NCBI RefSeq assembly: GCF_030656875.1
Contig: NZ_CP130943.1
Span: 1,922,001-1,986,000, forward strand
Reading direction: 5' to 3'
Source of the DNA: Prescottella sp. R16
Lineage (GTDB): Bacteria > Actinomycetota > Actinomycetes > Mycobacteriales > Mycobacteriaceae
Length of the DNA: 64,000 bases
The notes beneath the pieces are model-generated. The model worked only from the letters and a program-made list of their open reading frames with translations. It searched no databases and was not told the origin of the DNA. Below are positions 17,546 to 25,839 of the stretch, piece after piece; position 1 is the first letter of the stretch; each line of letters starts with the position of its first letter. The translations under genes and the position numbers were made by a program.

Positions 17546-17559
17546 TGGACGAGTGTCCA
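17546..17559. promoter_or_regulatory. TGGAC-N4-GTCCA palindrome in a divergent promoter
   Basis: A perfect inverted repeat with 5-bp arms, and one more bp allowing a mismatch on each side. It sits immediately upstream of the GTG of the MFS gene and 45 bases upstream of the beta-glucosidase ATG. Palindromes of this shape are typical of TetR or LacI family sites. No regulator gene is adjacent. Confidence 0.45.
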
Positions 17560-17603
17560 ATATTGTGCTCCGTTTCGTGGCGTTCTCTGCTTCACTGCAC
17601 ATC

Positions 17604-18989
17604 ATGACGGCACAGCATTCGATTCCGGAGTTTCCCGACGATTTCCTGTTCGGCGTCGCGGCCGCGGCCTATCAGATCGAGGGAGCCGTCGACACCGACG
17701 GACGCGGCCGCTCCATCTGGGACGAGTTCTGCCGCATCCCCGGCAAGATCGTCGGCGGCGAGACCGGGGACGTCGCAATCGACCACTACCACCGCCACCG
17801 CGAGGACGTCGCCCTCATCCGTGACCTCGGCGTCGACGCCTACCGGCTGTCGATCGCCTGGCCGCGGATCCTGCCCGACGGCGCCGGCGCGGTCAACGCG
17901 GCGGGCCTGGACTTCTACGACCGGCTGATCGACGACCTGTGCGCCGCCGGCATCGCTCCCGCAGTCACCCTGTTCCACTGGGACCTGCCGCAGACCCTGC
18001 AGGACGACGGCGGCTGGCTGAATCGGACGACGGCGCAGCGGCTCGCCGACTACGCGACGATCGTGGGGGAGCGGCTCGGTGATCGCGTCGGCATGTGGAT
18101 GCCGCTCAACGAACCCGTCGTCCACACCCTCTACGGGCACGCGCTCGGCGTGCACGCTCCCGGACTCGAACTCGGTTTCGGAGCACTGCAGGCCGCCCAC
18201 CACCAACTGCTCGGGCACGGGCTGGCGGTGCAGGCGCTGCGCGCCGCCGGCTGCGGGAACATCGGCATCGCGTCGAATCACGCACCCGTGCACGCGGCGT
18301 CGGACTCGGACGCCGATGTGGAGGCCGCCGACATCTACGACCACATCGTGAACTGGACGTTCGCCGACCCGGTCCTGCTCGGCAAATACCCGGCCGACGA
18401 ACTCGCGGCCCTGCTGACCGGTCCGGTCGACGACGATCTCGCCGTGATCGCGCAACCCCTCGACTGGTTCGGCATCAACTACTACGAGCCGACGGTGATC
18501 GCTGCACCCCGCGACGGGGAGGGCACCGACGGCGTCCTCGAAGTGGATCTGCCGCCCGGCATGCCGTTCGCACCGGTACCGCTGGACGGATATCCGCGCA
18601 CCGACTTCGGCTGGCCCATCGTGCCCGACGGACTCCGGGAGATCCTCGTGACCTTCCGGGACCGCTACGGTGCCGCACTGCCGCCCGTCCACATCACCGA
18701 GAGCGGTTGCTCGTTCCACGACGCCGCACCCGACACCACCGGCCGGGTACGTGACGAGCGTCGCATCGCCTACCACGCCGATCATCTCGCCGCCGTGCGC
18801 GCTGCGATGGATGCCGGTGTCGACGTCCGCGGCTACTTCGTGTGGTCGATCCTCGACAACTTCGAATGGGCCGCCGGATACCGGGAACGCTTCGGCCTCG
18901 TCCACGTCGACTACGACACCCTCGCCCGCACCCCGAAGGACTCCTACCGGTGGCTGCAACACGAACTGGCGAACCGTAGAAAACGGTGA
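17604..18989 (+). CDS. bglB: Family 1 beta-glucosidase
   Basis: 461-residue GH1 enzyme hydrolysing beta-glucosides with retention. The N-terminal signature FLFGVAAAAYQIEGA is typical. The acid/base is Glu170 in LNEP and the nucleophile is Glu366 in TESG. FVWSILDNFEWAAGY is the conserved C-terminal motif. There is no signal peptide, so it acts in the cytoplasm on imported or internally made glucosides. It is divergent from an MFS gene, and a sugar or aglycone transporter partnership is conceivable. A strong terminator follows. Confidence 0.95.
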   Translation: MTAQHSIPEFPDDFLFGVAAAAYQIEGAVDTDGRGRSIWDEFCRIPGKIVGGETGDVAIDHYHRHREDVALIRDLGVDAYRLSIAWPRILPDGAGAVNAAGLDFYDRLIDDLCAAGIAPAVTLFHWDLPQTLQDDGGWLNRTTAQRLADYATIVGERLGDRVGMWMPLNEPVVHTLYGHALGVHAPGLELGFGALQAAHHQLLGHGLAVQALRAAGCGNIGIASNHAPVHAASDSDADVEAADIYDHIVNWTFADPVLLGKYPADELAALLTGPVDDDLAVIAQPLDWFGINYYEPTVIAAPRDGEGTDGVLEVDLPPGMPFAPVPLDGYPRTDFGWPIVPDGLREILVTFRDRYGAALPPVHITESGCSFHDAAPDTTGRVRDERRIAYHADHLAAVRAAMDAGVDVRGYFVWSILDNFEWAAGYRERFGLVHVDYDTLARTPKDSYRWLQHELANRRKR

Positions 18990-18996
18990 GAAACGC

Positions 18997-19028
18997 CGAA
19001 AGGCACCTCCGAGCGGAGGTGCCTTTCG
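18997..19028 (+). terminator. Terminator after the beta-glucosidase gene
   Basis: A perfect 14-bp stem (CGAAAGGCACCTCC with GGAGGTGCCTTTCG) has a GAGC loop, seven bases after the stop codon. The facing tRNA operon ends just beyond it, so it may work in both directions. Confidence 0.88.
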
Positions 19029-19032
19029 GGTG

Positions 19033-19107
19033 TGGTGCGCGATACTGGGATTGAACCAGTGACCTCTTCCGTGTCAGGGAAGCGCTCTCCCGCTGAGCTA
19101 ATCGCGC
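19033..19107 (-). tRNA. tRNA-Val(GAC), copy 2 in the array
   Basis: The cloverleaf reads GCGCGAT acceptor, CTTCC/GGAAG anticodon stem with loop CTGACAC (anticodon GAC), and ACTGG-TTCAATC-CCAGT T arm. The 3' end is encoded as ACCA. Its sequence is identical to the other tRNA-Val(GAC) 230 bases upstream in the array. Last gene of the five-tRNA operon. Confidence 0.96.
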
Positions 19108-19139
19108 GGGTCGTGCAGATCGGCCCCAGGGGTCGATCG

Positions 19140-19215
19140 TGGAGCGGATGACGGGATTCGAACCCGCGACCCTCACCTTGGCAAGGTGATGCGCTACCAG
19201 CTGCGCTACATCCGC
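19140..19215 (-). tRNA. tRNA-Gly(GCC), copy 2 in the array
   Basis: Acceptor GCGGATG, anticodon loop TTGCCAA (anticodon GCC), T arm GCGGG-TTCGAAT-CCCGT. CCA is encoded after discriminator T, unlike the other Gly copy, which lacks CCA. Confidence 0.96.
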
Positions 19216-19261
19216 ATGTTGTGACACAACAAGTTACCCGACAGTGAACTGCCGCGAAACT

Positions 19262-19336
19262 TGGTGCGCGATACTGGGATTGAACCAGTGACCTCTTCCG
19301 TGTCAGGGAAGCGCTCTCCCGCTGAGCTAATCGCGC
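19262..19336 (-). tRNA. tRNA-Val(GAC), copy 1 in the array
   Basis: Same 75 bases as the tRNA-Val(GAC) gene downstream, with encoded ACCA. Only one base separates its 5' end from the 3' end of tRNA-Cys, so maturation of that junction depends on tight RNase P cutting. Confidence 0.96.
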
Positions 19337-19337
19337 G

Positions 19338-19408
19338 AGGTGGAGACGGGAATCGAACCCGTGTGCACGGCTTTGCAGGCCGTTGCCTCACCACTCGGCC
19401 ACTCCACC
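19338..19408 (-). tRNA. tRNA-Cys(GCA)
   Basis: Acceptor GGTGGAG, anticodon stem ACGGC/GCCGT with loop CTGCAAA (anticodon GCA), T arm ACGGG-TTCGATT-CCCGT. CCA is not encoded. Second gene in the array. Confidence 0.95.
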
Positions 19409-19433
19409 ATAAAAGGTCGAGTCCAACCTCTCG

Positions 19434-19506
19434 AGCGGATGACGGGATTCGAACCCGCGACCCTCACCTTGGCAAGGTGATGCGCTACCAGCTGCGCTAC
19501 ATCCGC
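19434..19506 (-). tRNA. tRNA-Gly(GCC), copy 1 in the array
   Basis: Same tRNA body as the second Gly gene, but without an encoded CCA (the 3' flank reads CGA). First gene of the array; a candidate promoter lies about 45 bases upstream. Confidence 0.95.
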
Positions 19507-19549
19507 ATTTGCTCCGGCGGGGCGTTTCCGCTTCCCCGGTGCGGTGAGA

Positions 19550-19579
19550 ACATTAGCGGACTATTCGAGAAAGGCACAA
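19550..19579 (-). promoter_or_regulatory. Candidate promoter of the tRNA array
   Basis: Read on the minus strand: TTGTGC, an 18-base spacer, then TAATGT. Transcription would start about 35-40 bases before the first tRNA-Gly. Confidence 0.45.
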
Positions 19580-19698
19580 ATCAGCAGGTCAGGGCCCAAA
19601 AAGGGTATGCACGAGCAGTATTGCGGCAGGCGGGCGAGCGGCCGCGCGCCGGCGTTCGGTGATCTTTCGTCGTCGCGGCCCGCTGTGACGGCCGGGGG

Positions 19699-19753
19699 AC
19701 AGCTGAAGGGGCCCGCCGTGCGCCCGTGCGAGCCGAAGGGTCCCTTCGGCTGT
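19699..19753. repeat. Nested palindrome element, copy B
   Basis: Left arm ACAGCTGAAGGGGCCC (19699-19714) and right arm GGGTCCCTTCGGCTGT (19738-19753) pair over 16 positions with two G-U type mismatches. The right arm lies in GAAGGG-T-CCCTTC, itself a palindrome. It is clearly related to the element at 48236-48290. Confidence 0.7.
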
Positions 19754-19971
19754 CGGTGGCGTGGTCGGGGTGGGTGGAGTCGGGAGGGAGTGGGGAGGGT
19801 TGGAAACGTGCCCGCGCGTGTACGCGCGCGAGGACGCCGGCCGGTGAGGGCTCGAGGGGGGTTCGAGGAGGGGGCTGCGGCGTCGAAATGGTGTTGACCA
19901 GCGGATTCGTGTTCGGCGACGGTAGGTGTTAGTGTTTCGTCTCGTTCGACCGCGAGCAATTGACGCGGTTC

Positions 19972-20043
19972 GGTCCCGTGGCTCAGTGGGAGAGCGTCCG
20001 CTTCACACGCGGAAGGTCGCTGGTTCGATCCCAGCCGGGACCA
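19972..20043 (+). tRNA. tRNA-Val(CAC)
   Basis: Acceptor GGTCCCG/CGGGACC, anticodon stem TCCGC/GCGGA with loop TTCACAC (anticodon CAC), T arm GCTGG-TTCGATC-CCAGC. CCA is not encoded. It stands alone on the plus strand, opposite to the five-tRNA array, and has its own terminator. Confidence 0.96.
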
Positions 20044-20049
20044 CATCAG

Positions 20050-20082
20050 AAAGGCCCTGTCCGAATTACGGACAGGGCCTTT
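20050..20082 (+). terminator. Terminator after tRNA-Val(CAC)
   Basis: A perfect 14-bp stem (AAAGGCCCTGTCCG with CGGACAGGGCCTTT) has a five-base loop AATTA, six bases after the tRNA. Confidence 0.9.
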
Positions 20083-20117
20083 CTCGTTCCCGGGTGACGT
20101 GTTCGGGTCCGCAGCCG

Positions 20118-20846
20118 TCAGCCGATGTCGTATGTCACCGCGACGTTCACGGTCAGTTCCTGGGACCCCGCCTCGATCGGCACGGTGTCCGTGAGAACCG
20201 CGTCGGGTGCGCGCATGGACGGATCGGACGACCGAGGTGCCTGCGCAGGCACCTCGACGATCGAGCGCACCTTGCCGAGTTTCACACCGGCTGTGTCGGC
20301 CATCTGCTGTGCCTGATCCTGTGCTTGCCGGACGGCACGGCTGCGCGCCTCGGCACGTAGGTCGCTGTCGTCGGCGATGGAGAAGGTCACCTGTTGTACG
20401 CGGATCGCGTCGCCGGCGGTGGCTGCGGCCGCATCGATGAGCGTGCCGGCCTGGGAGATGTCGTGCAGGGTCGCGGTCACCTGGTTGGTGACCTGATATC
20501 CGGTGATGCGCGCGCCGCCCGGTTCCCAGGTCGGATTCACCGACAGCTGACTCGTCCGGACGTCCTCGTCGGCGACCCCGTTGCTCTTCAGGGTGTCGAT
20601 CAGAGCGGTGGCCTTCCGTGAATTGTCCTGCAGGGCGGCCTGCGCCTCGGACGCCTGGGTCTGCACGCCGAGGGCGACGGTCAGCGTGTCGGGAGTCCCG
20701 GTGACCTTGCCGGTGCCCTGGGAATTGATCCCGGCCGGTTGTCCGTTCGACGGGTCGGATGCGGTGGCCGAGCACCCTGATGCGGTCAGGACGGCCGCGG
20801 TTGCGCCGACCGTCGCGAGAGCGAGTTTCGTGCGGGTTCTTCGCAT
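20118..20846 (-). CDS. SIMPL-domain (DUF541) lipoprotein
   Basis: 242 residues. The signal peptide ends in a lipobox, LTASGC, so it should be lipid-anchored outside the membrane. The rest is one SIMPL/DUF541 domain (TGKVTGTPDTLTVALGVQTQ at its start, ELTVNVAVTYDI at its end). The family appears in envelope-stress and oxidative-stress contexts without a defined activity. ATG 20846 is preferred over the GTG directly before it. It lies on the strand opposite to both neighbours. Confidence 0.86.
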   Translation of the reverse strand: MRRTRTKLALATVGATAAVLTASGCSATASDPSNGQPAGINSQGTGKVTGTPDTLTVALGVQTQASEAQAALQDNSRKATALIDTLKSNGVADEDVRTSQLSVNPTWEPGGARITGYQVTNQVTATLHDISQAGTLIDAAAATAGDAIRVQQVTFSIADDSDLRAEARSRAVRQAQDQAQQMADTAGVKLGKVRSIVEVPAQAPRSSDPSMRAPDAVLTDTVPIEAGSQELTVNVAVTYDIG

Positions 20847-21026
20847 CACTTCACTATCGGGCAGGATGCCCGGCGGCGAACCGGGTTCGTCCGAATCGAC
20901 TCGAGGTCGTGTCCCCGGTTGTTCGAGGACGAGCGCGTCCCCGCCGGTGTCTCGTGCGTCGGTACGCTCGAATCACGTCGGCGTGACGATCGGCGCGGAT
21001 CACGGATGCGACGGTGGGTGCAGATC

Positions 21027-21518
21027 ATGGGCGATCGGGTGGTGGGCGAGCGTCACCACGGCGCCCCACAGGAATCGGGGGTGCCCGATGCGGACGGCTT
21101 CCGCCCGATCGGGATCCTCGAGGAGGCCGAGAACAAGTGGCGGCGACGTCGCAGGCGCATCGCCGCGAACACGTCACTGAACCTCGCCTACCGCATCGGG
21201 GTGGGGTTCGTCGGCACGATCGTGCTGGCTGCCGGGATCGTGGCGATTCCGTATCCCGGCCCCGGCTGGTTGATCGTGTTCGCCGGTTTGGGCATCCTCG
21301 CGTCCGAGTTCGCGTGGGCGCACCGGATGCTGCACTGGATTCGGGCGCGATACGACCGGTTCATGGAGTGGTTCTCCCACCGGTCCGTCTTCGTCAAGGC
21401 CCTCGGCGTGCTGTTCACGACGATCGTCGTCGTCGCGACATTGTGGGTGCTCGGTACCTTCGATCTGCTCGGAACATGGGTGGGACTCGAGCAATCGTGG
21501 CTGGAGAGCCCGCTGTAG
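21027..21518 (+). CDS. PGPGW (TIGR02611) family membrane protein
   Basis: 163 residues. A basic cytoplasmic segment (RRRRRRIAANTSLN) precedes two hydrophobic helices enclosing the family motif PYPGPGWLIVFAGLGILA, and a third helix lies near the C-terminus. Unknown function; the family is common in actinobacteria. Start ATG 21027 is chosen for its spacing from the GGTGGG sequence; ATG 21006 is an alternative. It precedes thrS by about 110 bases. Confidence 0.75.
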   Translation: MGDRVVGERHHGAPQESGVPDADGFRPIGILEEAENKWRRRRRRIAANTSLNLAYRIGVGFVGTIVLAAGIVAIPYPGPGWLIVFAGLGILASEFAWAHRMLHWIRARYDRFMEWFSHRSVFVKALGVLFTTIVVVATLWVLGTFDLLGTWVGLEQSWLESPL

Positions 21519-21631
21519 CGACCCGGCCCGGGCCGACAGCGGTACGCCTCCACTCGGCGTGGCGTCGTGCCGATAACATGGGGTCGCTCCCGGGACCGGG
21601 GGCACACTCTCATACCTAGGAGCGCATCGCC

Positions 21632-23683
21632 GTGACCACGCCCGCATCCGTTACCCCAGCCGCACGCGTCCGAGTGCCCGCCGGGACTACTGCGGGCACG
21701 GCGGTCCGAGAGGCCGGTCTCCCGTCGAAGGGACCCGACACGATCGTCGTCGTCCGGGACGCCGACGGCAACCTCAAGGATCTGTCGTGGACGCCGGAGA
21801 TCGACGTCGAGGTGGAGGCCGTCGCCGCGAACACCGAGGACGGCCGCAGTGTCATCCGGCACTCGGCCGCGCACGTGCTCGCGCAGGCCGTGCAGCAGGA
21901 GTTCCCGGAGGCGAAGCTCGGCATCGGCCCGCCGATCAAGGACGGCTTCTACTACGACTTCCAGGTGGCCGAGCCGTTCACCCCGGAGGATCTGGCCCGT
22001 CTCGAGAAGCGGATGAAGAAGATCGTCAAGGAGGCGCAGCGGTTCTCCCGCCGCGTCGTCGAGGACATCGAGGACGCCCGCGTCGAGCTCGCGAACGAGC
22101 CGTTCAAGATCGAGCTGATCAGCGACAAGAGCGGTATCGACGATCCCGAGGTGATGGAGGTCGGCGGCAACGAGCTGACGATCTACGACAACCTCAACCC
22201 GCGTACCGGTGAGGTGATCTGGAAGGACCTGTGCCGCGGCCCGCACATCCCGACCACCAAGTTCATTCCGGCGTTCAAGATCACGCGCAGTTCGGCGGCG
22301 TACTGGCGCGGCAACCAGGAGAACGCGCAGCTGCAGCGCATCTACGGCACCGCGTGGGAGTCCAGCGAGGCCCTCGACGAGCATCTCGAGCTGCTCGCCG
22401 AGGCCGAACGCCGCGACCACCGCAAGCTCGGTGCCGAGCTGGACCTGTTCTCGTTCCCCGACGAACTCGGCTCCGGCCTGCCGGTGTTCCACCCCAAGGG
22501 CGGCATCATCCGCCAGGAGATGGAGAACTACTCGCGGCAGCGGCACGTCGAGGCCGGCTACGACTTCGTCAACACCCCGCACATCACCAAGGGACACCTG
22601 TACGAGGTGTCCGGCCACCTCGACTGGTACCGCGACGGCATGTTCCCGGCGATGCACATCGACGAGGAGCGCAACGAGGACGGCACGGTCCGCAAGCCCG
22701 GCCAGGACTACTACCTCAAGCCGATGAACTGCCCGATGCACGACCTGATCTTCCGTTCGCGTGGACGGTCGTACCGGGAGCTGCCGCTGCGCATGTTCGA
22801 GTTCGGTTCGGTCTACCGCTACGAGAAGTCGGGCGTCGTGCACGGCCTGACCCGCGTGCGCGGCATGACGCAGGACGACGCGCACATCTTCTGCACCCCC
22901 GAGCAGATGCGTGACGAACTGACCAGCGTGCTCCGGTTCATCCTGGACGTGCTCAAGGACTACGGTCTCGACGACTACTACCTCGAGCTGTCGACGAAGA
23001 ACCCGGACAAGTTCGTCGGCAGCGACGAACTGTGGGAGACCGCGACCGAGACGTTGCGCGAGGTCGGTGAGGCGTCCGGTCTGAACCTGGTGCCGGATCC
23101 GGGTGGCGCCGCGTTCTACGGCCCGAAGATCTCGGTGCAGGTGCAGGACGCGCTGGGCCGTAGCTGGCAGATGTCGACCATCCAGCTGGACTTCAATCTG
23201 CCCGAGCGGTTCGAACTCGAGTACACCGGCACCGACGGCGCCAAGCATCGTCCGGTGATGATCCACCGCGCGCTGTTCGGGTCGATCGAACGGTTCTTCG
23301 GTGTCCTCACCGAGCACTATGCGGGTGCGTTCCCGGCATGGCTCGCACCCGTCCAGGTGGTCGGCATCCCGGTCGCGGAAGCGTTCGAGGACCACCTGTT
23401 CGACGTCGTGGCGCAGCTGAAGAAGCTCGGTGTGCGTGCCGAGGTCGACGCCAGCGACGACCGTATGCAGAAGAAGATCCGCAACCACACCACCCAGAAG
23501 GTGCCGTTCATGCTCCTCGCGGGCGAGCGGGACGTCGAGGCCGGTGCGGTGAGCTTCCGGTTCCGGGACGGCACGCAGGTCAACGGGGTGCCGGTCACCG
23601 AGGCGGTTCGCACGATCGCCGATTGGATCAAGCGCCGCGAGAACGCCTCGCCCACGGCGGAGCTGCTCGGCGGTGCCCAGTGA
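21632..23683 (+). CDS. thrS: Threonyl-tRNA synthetase
   Basis: 683 residues, complete: a TGS domain (about 15-75), the editing domain with HSAAHVLAQ, the class II catalytic core with zinc-ligand cysteine in MNCPMH and motif 2 around [11 protein letters not shown], and the C-terminal anticodon-binding domain. The GTG start is preceded by AGGAG at good spacing. No T-box leader is visible upstream. The stop overlaps the start of the HIT gene, opening the phosphatidylinositol mannoside operon as in mycobacteria. Confidence 0.97.
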   Translation: MTTPASVTPAARVRVPAGTTAGTAVREAGLPSKGPDTIVVVRDADGNLKDLSWTPEIDVEVEAVAANTEDGRSVIRHSAAHVLAQAVQQEFPEAKLGIGPPIKDGFYYDFQVAEPFTPEDLARLEKRMKKIVKEAQRFSRRVVEDIEDARVELANEPFKIELISDKSGIDDPEVMEVGGNELTIYDNLNPRTGEVIWKDLCRGPHIPTTKFIPAFKITRSSAAYWRGNQENAQLQRIYGTAWESSEALDEHLELLAEAERRDHRKLGAELDLFSFPDELGSGLPVFHPKGGIIRQEMENYSRQRHVEAGYDFVNTPHITKGHLYEVSGHLDWYRDGMFPAMHIDEERNEDGTVRKPGQDYYLKPMNCPMHDLIFRSRGRSYRELPLRMFEFGSVYRYEKSGVVHGLTRVRGMTQDDAHIFCTPEQMRDELTSVLRFILDVLKDYGLDDYYLELSTKNPDKFVGSDELWETATETLREVGEASGLNLVPDPGGAAFYGPKISVQVQDALGRSWQMSTIQLDFNLPERFELEYTGTDGAKHRPVMIHRALFGSIERFFGVLTEHYAGAFPAWLAPVQVVGIPVAEAFEDHLFDVVAQLKKLGVRAEVDASDDRMQKKIRNHTTQKVPFMLLAGERDVEAGAVSFRFRDGTQVNGVPVTEAVRTIADWIKRRENASPTAELLGGAQ

Positions 23684-24219
23684 CCGAACACGGCACTCTC
23701 GTCGACACCGGCCCCGGAGACCCGGACCGGCTGCAGCGACTGTGGTCACCGCACCGCATGTCGTACATCGCGGAGGCCCCGAAGACCGACACCGCGGACG
23801 AGGGGCCGTTCACCGCGATCCCGAAGATGAGCGACGAGGACGGTCTGATCGTCGCGCGCGGCGAACACGTGTACGCGGTGCTCAACCTGTACCCGTACAA
23901 CCCGGGACATCTGATGGTGGTGCCGTACCGCAGGGTGGCGGCGCTCGAGGACCTGACGCCGGAGGAGAGCTCCGAGCTGATGGCGTTCACGCAGCAGGCG
24001 CTCCGTGTCATCAAGCGGGTGTCGAACCCGGACGCGTTCAATGTCGGACTCAATCTCGGTGCGGCAGCGGGTGGTTCGCTCGCCGAGCATCTGCACCAGC
24101 ACATCGTGCCGCGTTGGGGTGGTGACGCGAACTTCATCACCGTCCTCGGTGGGGTGAAGGTGATGCCGCAGCTGCTCCGCGAGACGCGGGCCCTGCTCGC
24201 GGAAGCCTGGAACGAGTGA
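23680..24219 (+). CDS. HIT-family nucleotide hydrolase/phosphorylase
   Basis: 179 residues with the histidine triad [10 protein letters not shown], catalytic His in the centre. It resembles the diadenosine tetraphosphate phosphorylase-like HIT proteins of actinobacteria (Rv2613c is the mycobacterial counterpart at this position). The GTG start overlaps the thrS stop (GTGA). Linkage to thrS fits removal of Ap4A, a side product of aminoacyl-tRNA synthetases; this link is an inference. Confidence 0.92.
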   Translation: MTEHGTLVDTGPGDPDRLQRLWSPHRMSYIAEAPKTDTADEGPFTAIPKMSDEDGLIVARGEHVYAVLNLYPYNPGHLMVVPYRRVAALEDLTPEESSELMAFTQQALRVIKRVSNPDAFNVGLNLGAAAGGSLAEHLHQHIVPRWGGDANFITVLGGVKVMPQLLRETRALLAEAWNE

Positions 24220-24250
24220 TCCACCGAGTGGCGGGGACGGGGGGAGTGCA

Positions 24251-24925
24251 GTGCTGAGCTTCTTCGGACGGGCATCGGTGTCGAAGGTGACGGCACCGAT
24301 GGGGCGGGCCCTGGTGAAGACCGGGCTCACCCCCGATGCGGTGACGATCATCGGCACCGTCGCGAGCATCGCGGGCGCGCTCACCCTCTTCCCGTCCGGG
24401 CATCTGTTCTGGGGAACCATGCTGATCTGGTTCTTCGTGATGTTCGACATGCTCGACGGTGCGATGGCCCGGGCCCGCGGTGGCGGCACCCGCTACGGCG
24501 CGGTGCTCGACGCGACGTGCGATCGGGTGGCGGACGGTGCAATCTTCGCGGGTCTCGCCTGGTGGGCGGTCTACCACGAGAACAGCAAGTCGCTGCTGGT
24601 CGCGACGCTGATCTGCCTGGTGACCTCGCAGGTCATCTCGTATGCGAAGGCCCGTGCCGAAGCCAGCGGCCTGTCCGCCGACGGCGGGCTGATCGAACGC
24701 CCGGACCGGCTGATCATCGTGCTGGTGGGTGCCGGTTTCACCGGCATCGCCGGTCACTACGGTATCGGCTGGCTGCACTGGGCGGTGTACGTCGCGATGT
24801 GGATCCTCGCGGCCGCGAGCATCGTCACGGTGTTCCAGCGGGTTCTCGCGGTCCGCAACTCCGCCGGGGCCCGTGAACTGCTGCCGATGGCGCCGCCGCC
24901 GGGTGCCGCCGGGGAGTCGTCGTGA
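24251..24925 (+). CDS. pgsA: Phosphatidylinositol phosphate synthase
   Basis: 224-residue CDP-alcohol phosphotransferase. The family motif is complete: D-x2-DG-x2-AR in DMLDGAMAR, then G-x3-D-x3-D in GAVLDATCD. In mycobacteria this gene (pgsA1) transfers inositol-1-phosphate to CDP-diacylglycerol, the first committed step to phosphatidylinositol, its mannosides and lipoarabinomannan. Five to six membrane helices. It overlaps patA by four bases. Position before patA and pimA supports the inositol substrate rather than glycerol phosphate. Confidence 0.93.
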   Translation: MLSFFGRASVSKVTAPMGRALVKTGLTPDAVTIIGTVASIAGALTLFPSGHLFWGTMLIWFFVMFDMLDGAMARARGGGTRYGAVLDATCDRVADGAIFAGLAWWAVYHENSKSLLVATLICLVTSQVISYAKARAEASGLSADGGLIERPDRLIIVLVGAGFTGIAGHYGIGWLHWAVYVAMWILAAASIVTVFQRVLAVRNSAGARELLPMAPPPGAAGESS

Positions 24926-25839
24926 CGTCGCCGGTGTCGTTCTCGGAGCGGCTCACCGATCTCGGCTACGCCACCGGGTGGCGGGTCGTGCGGGCGTTGC
25001 CCGAACGGTTCGCCACCGCCCTGTTCGACGCCGGCGCCGACATCGCGGCCCGTCGGAACGGTGGCCCGCAGCAGTTGCGCCGCAACCTGTCCCGCGTGCT
25101 GGGGGTGCCGCCCGAACAGGTGCCGGACGAGCTGATCCGGGAGTCGCTGCGGTCGTACGCGCGCTACTGGCGGGAGGCGTTCCGGCTGCCGTCGATGGAT
25201 CTCGCGGCGATCCGGGTCGCGCTCGACGACGTGATCGTCGGTACCGAGTACCTCGAGGCGGCGATGGCCGACGGCAAGGGGGCCGTCCTGGCGCTGCCGC
25301 ACAGCGGCAACTGGGACATGGCCGGGGTGTGGTGCGCGCAGACGTGGGGTGGACTGTCCACCGTCGCGGAACGGTTGAAGCCCGAATCGCTGTACCACCG
25401 GTTCGTCGCCTACCGGGAGAGCCTGGGCATGGAGATCTTCCCCCTCAGCGGTGGCGAGCAGCCGCCGTTCGGGGAACTCGCGAAACGGCTCCGGGCGAAC
25501 AAGGTGGTGTGCCTGCTGGGGGAGCGGGACCTGGCGGCGAAGGGGGTGCCGGTCACGTTCTTCGGTGAACCCACCCGGATGCCGGCCGGGCCCGCGAAGC
25601 TCGCGATCGAGACCGGGGCGGCGCTGCTGCCCGTGCACTGCTGGTTCACCGGCGACGGCTGGGGCTTCTCCGTAGACCCGCAGATCGACGTGTCCGGCGG
25701 GGTCGGACCGGCCACCCAGGCGCTCGCGGACGCGTTCGCGTCGAACATCGCCGCGCACCCGGCGGACTGGCACATGCTGCAGCCGCTGTGGCTCGACGAT
25801 CTGTCCGACGCCCGCCGTGCCCGCATGGAGGCGCCATGA
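24922..25839 (+). CDS. patA: Phosphatidylinositol mannoside acyltransferase
   Basis: 305 residues, LpxL/HtrB-like acyltransferase. The catalytic H-x4-D is in PHSGNWDMAG. Mycobacterial PatA (Rv2611c) acylates the 6-position of the mannose added by PimA. It acts at the cytoplasmic membrane face. Start and stop overlap those of pgsA and pimA (GTGA and ATGA), so stoichiometric expression is likely. Confidence 0.93.
   Translation: MTSPVSFSERLTDLGYATGWRVVRALPERFATALFDAGADIAARRNGGPQQLRRNLSRVLGVPPEQVPDELIRESLRSYARYWREAFRLPSMDLAAIRVALDDVIVGTEYLEAAMADGKGAVLALPHSGNWDMAGVWCAQTWGGLSTVAERLKPESLYHRFVAYRESLGMEIFPLSGGEQPPFGELAKRLRANKVVCLLGERDLAAKGVPVTFFGEPTRMPAGPAKLAIETGAALLPVHCWFTGDGWGFSVDPQIDVSGGVGPATQALADAFASNIAAHPADWHMLQPLWLDDLSDARRARMEAP

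Larger units (their letters stand above)
19507..19971. other. Gene-free stretch between tRNA loci
   Basis: 465 bases without a credible gene; the open frames crossing it have no homology that I recognise and run through tRNA sequence. It holds the tRNA-array promoter, a nested palindrome (19699-19753), a G-rich purine segment (about 19760-19880), and a weak TTCGTG-N18-TAGTGT promoter-like pair (19906-19935) suited to the tRNA-Val(CAC) gene. Confidence 0.7.

Noticed and set aside
18997..19028. Hairpin as part of a riboswitch
   Set aside because: Its perfect 14-bp stem, four-base loop and place right after a stop codon fit a terminator.
19561..20775. 404-codon minus-strand open frame
   Set aside because: Runs through tRNA-Val(CAC), its terminator and a palindrome; composition is not protein-like.
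21519..21631. T-box or other leader upstream of thrS
   Set aside because: Only about 110 bases are available; no specifier stem, T-box sequence or terminator/antiterminator pair was seen.
21188..23749. 853-codon open frame on the minus strand
   Set aside because: It lies antisense to thrS, whose motifs are unambiguous. Such frames arise from strong third-position GC bias; the translation is rich in repeated His, Val, Arg and Asp and has no domain.
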